Source of the DNA: Latrodectus hesperus
Lineage: Eukaryota > Arthropoda > Arachnida > Araneae > Theridiidae
Reading direction: 5' to 3'
Length of the DNA stretch: 64,000 nucleotides
Assembly: GCA_037975125.1 (NCBI GenBank)
Contig: CM075853.1
Location: forward strand, 56,333,091-56,397,090
Within the stretch, counting starts at the first letter, position 1. Every line of letters begins with the position of its first letter. Under the pieces are notes generated by a model. It ran no database searches. It had not been told where the DNA came from and was given only the letters and a program-made list of their open reading frames with translations. A program made the translations under genes and the position numbers. This document shows, piece by piece, positions 52,976-64,000 of this stretch.

Positions 52976-54139
52976 TACAACCTTGATGAAGTTTTGGTAC
53001 AAGTGTTAGTGTTGCTAAAGATTTTATCAGAGTTCAATATTTTCAATTTTAAAACAAAACTGTCAAGTATCAAAGCTATTAAAAATAACATATTTCATAC
53101 TTACCCTTTGCGCAGCGGATAAATTTTTTATTATGAAAAACATGTAATTAATGAAACAGTTTATGTGTACTTATCAAATTAATCTAAAGTTTATATTTAT
53201 GTTATATGCACAAAATTTTTATAAATATGGTATAAAACAACTTATTAATTAAGTTATAAATTTAGTAATTTTTCTATGGGTACATAACTAATAAGATTAG
53301 ACGCCGGTGCACTGTTTGCGCTTGTTTGGCGGTATGCAGTAACTTTTTCCCACGAGATCTAAGTTTATAAAATCCTACATTTTAAAAAGAAATCTAAACC
53401 ACAACAAACTTACCGATGGCAGATTAAATCCAAATTCTCAACTTTTGAATCAAAGGACAGAATGCTAATCACTTAGTTGTCTGCTTAAGTGCTTATATTA
53501 ATGATAGTACGAGCAGAAGGGAGCAGTGAAAAATTTGTAACCATTATCACTTCATATAATTTATCTCTTTAATACATATGCAATTTTTTTTCAATCTCAC
53601 AAAATTTACACCACCTCCTTCAAATTTTTAAACATATTTTTACTATAATAATCAAAATTTATTCCTTATTTTTACATTTAATGAAAATATATCCCTTCTG
53701 TAATGAAGTGGAGTATAAATCAAAATATTACTAAATAATTTAATCCCAACATTTCTAAGACATGCGTCCACTTATCTGAAAAAATCATAAAGGATTCAAT
53801 AATGTCTCTAAAGTATTTTAAAAATAAAAGTTATATCTTAAATTCATAAACCTCTATATAAACATACACCAAGAGAAATATTACATGAAAATGCACTTTT
53901 GTGAAGCACAGCTGTATTTAAAAGATGAGGTGTTTATTTACAATTATCTACTTTTCATACCTCTGGACGCTCAAATCAAGTTCAAAGATAAAAATTTTCA
54001 AATATAAAAATTTGTAATACCTTTATACTTACGATTCCTAAAATCATAATTATTTGAAATAATCTTTCATAAAAATTAATAACTCCAAAATTTTAAATTT
54101 TCAAGAAATTTAAGAAACAAATGATTGGGATTGGTGAAC
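52976..54139. other. AT-rich spacer right of the LINE
   Basis: No supported gene. A short GC-richer patch at 53300-53350 (GACGCCGGTGCACTG, TTTGGCGGTATGCAG) is unexplained. Confidence 0.45.
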
Positions 54140-54144
54140 ATATA

Positions 54145-54207
<63 letters not shown>
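54140..54207. repeat. (TA)n microsatellite
   Basis: About 68 bp, one C interruption near its left end. Confidence 0.95.
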
Positions 54208-54211
<4 letters not shown>

Positions 54212-55935
54212 AAGCAAAAATGCATCTTTATTTATGATAAAAATTTGAAATTTTCTAAAAGTAATTTCCTCATGATAATTTTTTTTTCCTGAAATGACAT
54301 CCAATTCTTTCAAAAAATTCATCTGACGACTAAGTAATGCTGTTTGATGTAATTTAAAAAAACATATTCCTAATAAATTATTCATGAAGGAAAATTTCAT
54401 AACTACCTTTCTTCTTCCTCGAATTTTGTCTCTGTATCTGAACAAAATGTAACACCTTTGTTTTCCATTATCTCTTTAGTAAGAGAATTTACAATGAAAT
54501 TTTATTTTTTATTAAATTATTAAATATAAAAATGTTATTACAAAGAAATATTTCTAATCTCATATATTTCAAGTTTTATATTTTTCAATTTACTTTTAGC
54601 AATAGCAAGATCGAAAAATTTTATTATCATTTCAATGAATTTACAATGAATTGTTTTCAATTACACTTGGAAGTATTGTAAAATTATTCTTTTAAGAAAA
54701 AGGTAAAAAAGATTAAAATTAGAAATTATAAAATTTTCTCTTAATTTTAAATTAGTTCTGACATATACTTTTTGTAAATATGAAAATTCGAAACTGAAAA
54801 TATGTTAATACTTTATTGAATTTTCTAAGCTGGAAAAATGATTCTGATAAATATTTTTAATATAACAAATTAAAATAATTTTCCTAATTATCAAAATAAT
54901 TTTTGATAATTTGAGGAAAACTTAGCTATCTATTTGAAATTCAAATTTATTGAACTCATATAAAATCGAAACACAAATAAATTAAATAATATTTACAATA
55001 AAATTTCACAACACTGTATCTGTTTTAGTTTCATGTGTACATTATATCTTAAATTCAATGATTAATTTTCCATAATTTAATTAAATTCCAAGTCAAATCA
55101 AATATTTCCCTGCTGATGTGGAAAGTCTATCATTGCACATCTCCAGTCTGTGACATTGTAATTAGCTCCCATTTTAAATTGCATTTATGCTAATCAGTCT
55201 TTCGATATTAAGCTGTATTTTAATTCTCGTTCAACCAATTCAAAGTAATATAAAAAACTAAATTAATTTAATTTAAAACATTCTGTTTACTAATTGTGGG
55301 ATAACGCATAGACAAAGAAAATAAAATTAAATAAAAAATGTTATTACTTTAATGTTTTTTATTGAACATTATAACAACTTTAATATTATAATTACAAACT
55401 CAAGAATAAGATTTTATACCCTTTAAAATATCATTGTAAATAGAAATTTTTATAATAAATACAATAATAAAAATTAAATTATAAACTTATCATTTTGCGT
55501 GTATCCATTTCGTTGTTATTAAAAGAAAACTTTAGTCATAACCTTCGGAAATGCTTTGTATAAAACCTACTTAATAAATATTACTACAGAAACTACTTCT
55601 AAAAAATTTATTTAGTTTTCCATGATTTATGTACTTATTATTTAACGGTGTTTCGGTTTATTGTGATTTAATTAGCACTATTTATCCAGAAGTATATAGA
55701 GCTTCTTTTAACTTTGAACATATTTGAAGCTATTAATTTGAATTTAAAACAATAAATTTAATTAAAAATTTTAAGCTGTATCTTTTTATGCATTATAGCA
55801 AGCTAGAATAGCAATAATATTTAAGCATAAATGGAGAAAATGAGAAATTTTCACCCCTGTATATAAATAATTAATAAAACACTGAATTTAATGTATTTTA
55901 ATCGAAACTAAATTAATTTTTTTGCAGATTTGTGT

Positions 55936-55957
55936 TATATATATATATATATATATT
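55936..55957. repeat. Short (TA)n tract
   Basis: About 22 bp of alternating TA, much shorter than the other arrays, and possibly a seed or remnant of one. Confidence 0.85.
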
Positions 55958-56189
55958 GTTGAAGGAAATAAAAATTCAAATAGGAATGCTGGTATATCAG
56001 TCAATAACTATATTTAAAAAATTCCAATCCTACTTGTTTCAATTACTAAACTTTGAGTTTATACAAATGTTTTCTACTTCAAACTGAAATTATGTAAATG
56101 GCATGAAAAGTATAACAGATAAATTAGTCACCGAATCTATAATTTAAATATTTTTATAAAGGTTTCATGCAAAATGCAATTCAAATCTC

Positions 56190-56250
56190 AAACCAAGTCA
56201 AGAGTAATTACTATAGAAAGTAAATTAGAAGTAAAACCAAGTCAAGAGTA
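56190..56250. repeat. 17-bp direct repeat pair
   Basis: AAACCAAGTCAAGAGTA occurs at 56190-56206 and 56234-56250, 44 bp apart. The spacing and AT-rich spacer suggest a local duplication; no element is seen between them. Confidence 0.7.
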
Positions 56251-56720
56251 GTCTGTAAGTAAAATATTTACTAATTTATACAGGCGAGCAATTTAACATT
56301 TTAAGATGTTTTTTTATTTAAATTTAATTTATAATTAGGAATTTTAATCAAGACAATTAATCATCACGCGTATTAACTTCAATTTCATTCATTAAACCAA
56401 CATATATTATCTCCCAGCAATTGTAGAAAACATACTATAAAAAAAAGTTATTGCGTTTAAATTTTCAAACTCTATAAGTATTATCAAAGAGCTGGTTGAT
56501 CCATATACAGTAGGATTTTTTTATTTTCAAAACAGTAATAACGATGTTATAAAATAGTATAACTGATGTACAACATGATGGTATACAAAAGAGGAAACAT
56601 TTCATAATAGTTTTATATTAACTCTATGGAATAAAAATATTTATTTGGATAAATATAATAAATATTAACATGAAAACATTGAAATAGAAATAAATAAGCT
56701 TAAAAAATCATACAAATCTC

Positions 56721-58744
<2,024 letters not shown>

Positions 58745-60354
58745 TGTTTATTTATCATCTCTTAACTTTTGTGATACGCAAATGTATCCTTCTCTGTATA
58801 TATTTCATACTCACTACTTTTCTAAAATTCTAAAATTATAATTGATATTATTTATAATTAAACTAATAACATTTTTAAATTTTAAGAAAAAACTTTTTCA
58901 TTTGCTTTACATAAAAATAGATAAATATTTTTTTATATATATGATGAGTTATTTATATTCTTATATGTGTTTTAAAACATCCCCTTATTATTTGTACCAA
59001 AATTTGATTACTAGAATTTAAATATTATCTTATACAATAAAATCGTGTGTCGTAAATATTATCTTATGTCCTAAAGCTTAACATCTTTTTTTTACTTTTG
59101 AAATGTAATTAACGTGTAACAATCCTGATAATGCTTTCTTTAAATGACAATAACTTTAATATTTTTTTTCTAAATTTCAAAATTATCTTCAAACTAACTG
59201 TTTATTAAACAAAATAAGAACTTGCCTTAATTTTTTACATAAGTACGAAAAACAATTCAATTTTGGATGTTAAAAAATATAAAAAAACATTTAAAAAATA
59301 TTTTGTATAATTTGTACTGCATAAATTTAAAAGTAAAAATATCATCTAAAACGTATGTTAAATTATGCAGAGATTAAATTAAAATGAAAAGAAAAAAGTC
59401 ACTGAAATTGTATAATTGCAATTGACACATAACTATTAAAATTAAAACGACGTTATATACGGAATTTTGCCATAGATTATTTTTATATAAACTAGGGTTT
59501 ATATTCGTCATTTTTGGAAATAGAATAATTTAATTATTATTAAAAATATATGTACCAAAATATTAATAAACTATCTATTTGTGCACATAAATCACATTTG
59601 TGCGATTTTGCACTGGGATATTTTAAATTGAAAAACTTGATTTCAATTCAATTTTTGATCTGAACACTGATTTTCTGATGTACACAAATATACTCAAATT
59701 ATTGAATAAATTAAATCTACAAGAGAAATATTAAGAAGGAATTAATATATATTTTCTGATATCAATTGTCATACTTCTTGAAAAAGTATCATCGTTTGAA
59801 TATTTATTTGAATTTATAATATAGTTGTATATCCACTTACATTTTCTTAAAATTCTTTTGATGATAACATTTAAAGTAATTGTTTATATTACAAATTATT
59901 CTTAAATAATGTAGCTATTAACACTAAAAAAAGTGAAATTATTCAACATATTTATTTAAGTTAATTAAAATTCATTGCATATTTTATTTTTGAAGAATGC
60001 ATAGAGTATTTAAATGAGTTTATCTTCAAAAACATATACATTTTGGGCCAAACTGATTTTGTTAAGTTCTATTATTCATAATATTTTCATTATTAGCTCA
60101 TGTATATATTCTTTTAACTTGAATTTTTAATTTTAAAAAAGGATAACTACATAAAATTGTATATGAATCTTTAAAAAAATAAACTATTTCATAAATATAA
60201 AAGCATAATTCCTTTGTCACAATGATTAATTTTAATTCTAATCTTCATATATTTTTTCCATTGTGAATTATTTTTAGTAAATGTTTACATTTGTATACAG
60301 CTTCAAAAATATATTCATCCCAAAACGTTTTTTATAAAAGGAAAAAAGTAGTTT

Positions 60355-60540
60355 CACCTTCTGGTATGAAATTGGATCTTGGAAGTTGACACGTTCTCAC
60401 GTATTCGAGAAATATGGGCACGCCTCACACTGTCATGATCAAATTCCTGTAGACTCAAGCTAAAGCGAATCAGCGGTGTGCGTGATGCTGTATGACACGT
60501 GACATGAAATTTTAACTACCTAGTTAACAGTTGTTATTTC
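60355..60540. other. Unclassified GC-richer block
   Basis: Contains CACGTTCTCACGTATTCGAG, CAGCGGTGTGCGTGATGC and an E-box-like GACACGTGAC. On the minus strand a frame of about 50 codons (TPLIRFSLSLQEFDHDSV...) runs across it to a possible AG|GTGAAA donor, but a stop sits at its upstream edge and no family is recognised. It could be an exon, a regulatory element or an old repeat. Confidence 0.35.
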
Positions 60541-61342
60541 AGCTGTGTCTAGATGAAATAAATACAGTAAACATCAAGAAGTTCATTACTTCCAAACTAC
60601 TTTTGTTTGAGAAAATGCATATAGATATTTCAAAGGAAACAATAATTACATAACAACAAACAATAGTTATCATAATTCAGCATTAGCATCAAGAGAAATT
60701 AAATAAAAATAATATAATATTTAGAGAAAAATTAAACCAGCATAACATTTGATCAATATAAAATATAACTTGCGTTATGTTATTTTTTGCATATAAATAA
60801 TGTATACTAATAAATATATTTCTTTAATTTAAAAACAAACATAGATTCGTTTGCTATGACTGTAATAGAAATATTAATTATCCAATTATATCATTTTATA
60901 TAAACAAAGAGATTCTTTTAGAAATATAAATTTTTAATCTAAGTTATCGCTTAGGGAGAAGTATTTCTTAAAAGTAATTATGATGTATTAAATAAAAAAT
61001 AAATAAAGTAGATAATAATTATGATAAAGTCTATTTATAATTATGAACATTTTTCACTACTTAAATGTCAAAACTTATCAACAGAAATCTATTAGATAAC
61101 ATATAAGTTTTGTTTATCTAATTTCGAAAAATTTAATTATTTAATATACATTATACAATGTACAATATATCATCACATTTATTTAAATTGATTTGTATGA
61201 TATTAAAATTTTGAAATCAAATAAAATTGGTATAAAATATTTTACAAAGTATATTCATGGTTATAATAACAAACTTTTTTTAAAATAAATAAAAAAGTGT
61301 TAAAAATTCCAACATTGTTAATTTTTTTAAATAAGTGTAAAT

Positions 61343-61386
61343 ACACATGCGCATAAAAACACATACACGTGTGCACATGTGTGTGT
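61343..61386. repeat. CA/TG-rich alternating purine-pyrimidine patch
   Basis: ACACATACACGTGTGCACAT followed by GTGTGTG. Partly palindromic around CACGTG and GTGCAC; such runs can adopt Z-DNA. Confidence 0.6.
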
Positions 61387-62554
61387 AGCATCTGAGGAAG
61401 GTGACCAGCTGGTGCATTATTTCATTTGATTTATTGGGTTATCTCCATTTCCCTTTTATTCTGTATGTCTGCTTAAATAATTCAAATTTCAATCATATTT
61501 TAAACTTTCTTTCTCTATTAGTTGTATGCTTTATTTGTTTACTATATATAATTAGTTTTGTATTCTCTTTGTTGTGTTATTCTTTTAGCGTTTATTCAAA
61601 TTTTAAAAAAAATTCAATTATATATATGCTAACTCTTAAACAATAATCATTTATATAGTTTCAAGGAAAGTAAGATGTGTATATTTATCATATTTAATAA
61701 CGAAAAAAGATTTAGAAATTTTTATTTGTTTTTCCTATGATTTTCATTAAGGATCTGCAGATTATCAAATTAATATCCCATCTGCCAATCAATGCGAATT
61801 ATTTGAAGTCGCTTTACATTGATATGCACAGTATAAATTATTAAATTTCTAAATAAATATTTCTCTGATTATTTCAGAGAGAATCTTCCACTAGAATGTA
61901 CCAAGATAACAAAAAATGAAACAAATATTTTAATAATCCATCAAAAAGTATATTAATCAAAACAAATAGAGTAATCTTAATCTCCAGTAAAAAAATGATC
62001 TTTATAAAAAGATAATGAGAGAAAAAGAATATCTTCTCATTGCACACTTAGTTTGGTTTATAATTATGTTATGGACTTCGCTAGCATTTCATGAAGTCCA
62101 TAAAAACTTTGTAAGGGGTTCACCAATGTTATTCCTACATTTTAATCGAATTCTAATTTTCAGACTTCACTCTCAAATATCTGAAAATGCATTTTCTCTA
62201 AAAAAAATTACTGAAATTTACAAAACATTTTAAAAAACAAATAGAAATTATATTTACCAACCAATAATATTACTCAAACTTTCATTTTGATTACATGATT
62301 GTTGTTTGCATATTAGTATTGCCTTTTAAGATTCCTAAATGATGTCCAGATAAATTCCACAAATTGCTGAGATGAGAAATCTAATATAGTAGTTACGGAA
62401 TTTAATTTCAAGGAATTTTTTTAACTGTTTTTGAAATTTAGACTTTAAAAGAATCACTAAAATAATACTATCAAGCTAATTTTCAGAAAACTATATGTTA
62501 ATTTGTAGTTAATAAATTTTAGAAAAATTTTAATAGAAATTTAATAGATAGTAA

Positions 62555-62571
62555 GGTAGATAGATAGATGT

Positions 62572-62656
<85 letters not shown>

Positions 62657-62676
62657 TGTGTGATGTGTGTGTGTAT
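62555..62676. repeat. Compound microsatellite (TAGA)n-(TA)n-(TG)n
   Basis: TAGATAGATAGA, then about 79 bp of TA (62576-62654), then GTGTGTGATGTGTGTGTG. Three motifs in tandem suggest expansion from interrupted seeds. Confidence 0.9.
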
Positions 62677-62854
62677 GTATATATAATATTTCAATTACTT
62701 TCAAAAACTTTTAACTAAGACAATTACTAGTAAAAGTATTTTGATCGTAGTCTAAGCAATATTAAAACCTTTTTGTCCCAAAAATTTTCAGATTGAAAAG
62801 TTTTGAAGAGCAGAAACTATTAATTATTTGATTTAGTTTTAACAGATTATTGAT

Positions 62855-63140
62855 GTTGTAGTTGTTGTTGTCCTGTGTCAGCTAGGCTGGCAACATTGGG
62901 TGCGCTGCTCCACTTTTCCAACTGAAGCATATTTAGGTATGGAGCTCGACTTCGTCAATACACACATACCATATGTACCCGTTTATAGGGTAGGTAACTA
63001 TTCACAACCCATTCATACAAGGAAAGGACAAAGACAGGATAGATAGAGAGAGAAAGTACATCCATGCCCGAACCAGGATTTGAACCCAGGACCTCCCTAT
63101 CCGCAGTCAGGCATGCTGACCGCTAGACAAGTTGGGTGGC
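62855..63140 (-). mobile_element. tRNA-Arg-like SINE with 14-bp target duplication
   Basis: A 286-bp insertion between identical 14-bp repeats AACAGATTATTGAT (62841-62854 and 63141-63154). Read on the minus strand from 63140 it starts with a tRNA-like head: box A region TCTAGCGGTCAG (63128-63117), an anticodon-like loop CTGCGGA (GCG, Arg-type) and box B GGTTCAAATCC (63086-63076). A ~190-bp body follows, then the tail GACAACAACAACTACAAC. This is the standard SINE plan: internal RNA polymerase III promoter, body, LINE-type 3' tail. The perfect target duplication implies a fairly recent insertion. Confidence 0.92.
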
Positions 63141-63154
63141 AACAGATTATTGAT

Positions 63155-63789
63155 CTTTTTATTAAGTACTTTGCTTCTCGCTTGTTTATTTGAGAATAAA
63201 TTACCTATATCAAATTTCCATCATAAGACAGTTATTAAACTGTCGTGTATGAAAATAAAGTTAACATAATATTACGATTAAAATAATTATTAGAAAAATT
63301 GATGTCAATTATATGCATTTCATTGAAATTATTTGAATAAATAATTCTTATTTAGCAAAATATACACAATTAATATGGACTTACATATTTGAATTAATAT
63401 AAATTGATTGGGACTAAATGTGTGAATAATTTTTGCAAAAAGCAGTTTTCATGATTAAATTATTTATACTATGCTAAAATAGATTGTAAACTGATTAAAA
63501 GTTTTTAACAATTATAATGGTATGTGCTATTAAGCTTTGAATAATGAACATATATGTTGTTAGAATTTATAATAATTGGATTATATGCCAAATTTCTCAC
63601 TTTCAGTGAGAATGTCACATTATACGTATAATTTCCATCATTAACTCTAAATTAACGCATTAAAATTTAACAACACAAATCTCACAAACCATAAACACAA
63701 ATTTTATTGATATTTACATCGATTTATGGATTAATAAAGTGAACTTTTTCTCAAATAGAAAAAATAACGTTGAATTTTTTTCTTATGTA
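63155..63789. other. AT-rich non-coding spacer
   Basis: No gene or element seen. Confidence 0.5.
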
Positions 63790-64000
63790 TGATAATGTTT
63801 ATGAATGGAGAGAAACATCCTTACTCACCATTTGAACAACGTCAGCGACTAATTTCACTTGGAGGATATCACTGTAATGGCCAGCTTTTTACCAGACTTG
63901 AATCCGATAGAACATGTGTGGGACAAGCTTAACCGATGAATTACTGTCCATTAATCACCACCTACATTTGCACAGGAACTATAGATGCTTGCTATGTGGA
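63790..64000 (+). pseudogene. Tc1-type transposase C-terminal remnant, runs off the window
   Basis: Plus-strand fragments in two frames: HLEDITVM (about 63855-63880), then WPAFLPDLNPIEHVWDKLNR (63879-63938), a TGA, and ITVH. The PDLNPIEHVW motif is the hallmark around the third catalytic residue of Tc1 transposases. The frame change just before WPA and the TGA show decay. It is a separate copy from the Tc1 at 16453-17615, and oppositely oriented. The right end lies outside the window; no left terminal repeat was identified. Confidence 0.88.

Noticed and set aside
63060..63140. Functional tRNA gene
   Set aside because: Box B is good, but it lies inside a retroposon with target duplications, and the acceptor and anticodon stems pair poorly. 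It is a SINE head, not a gene.

Overview
This is a eukaryotic, strongly AT-rich window with no bacterial features. It has no operons or ribosome binding sites, long (TA)n microsatellites, and a gene-poor background cut by islands of higher GC that are nearly all transposable elements. The repertoire (Tigger/pogo and Tc1 DNA transposons, a Ty3/Gypsy LTR element without env, a two-ORF non-LTR element with RNase H, tRNA-derived retroposons) fits an arthropod. An arachnid such as a spider is my best guess from the general look of the elements, not proven by any gene.

Layout. 1-5.86 kb: AT-rich spacer with two (TA)n arrays. 5.87-8.01 kb: a complete but dead Tigger/pogo element with TA target duplications. 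8.0-16.4 kb: spacer with a 33-bp-arm foldback beside a GC-richer block (13.7-14.0 kb) and a 158-bp retroposon with 14-bp target duplications (14.64 kb). 16.45-17.62 kb: a decayed Tc1 element. 17.6-31.4 kb: spacer whose only plausible host coding sequence is a first coding exon at 27411-27638. 32.31-38.36 kb: a Gypsy element inserted inside a (TA)n array; its pol is open throughout, gag is broken, and the 5' LTR lacks its last third and the primer binding site. 41.95-52.96 kb: a nest of three elements, described next. 53-64 kb: spacer with five (TA)n tracts, a tRNA-Arg-like SINE with 14-bp target duplications (62.86-63.14 kb), and the start of another Tc1 remnant that runs off the end.

The nest. 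A minus-strand non-LTR retrotransposon (about 4.86 kb once insertions are discounted, with a probable 11-bp target duplication) carries two later insertions. A plus-strand, internally deleted 0.8-kb derivative of the same family landed in its reverse transcriptase with an 11-bp target duplication. A 5.34-kb element with 11-bp terminal inverted repeats landed at a TTAA in its 3' coding end. The uninterrupted target of the second insertion can be read in the 0.8-kb derivative, so that insertion is defined to the base. This TTAA element has no recognisable transposase and is the best candidate for something undescribed.

The elements do not form a pathway. The window is a record of repeated insertion and decay. 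The active-looking parts are the Gypsy pol with a well-formed -1 frameshift signal (GGGAAAC plus a hairpin) and possibly the 27.4-kb exon.
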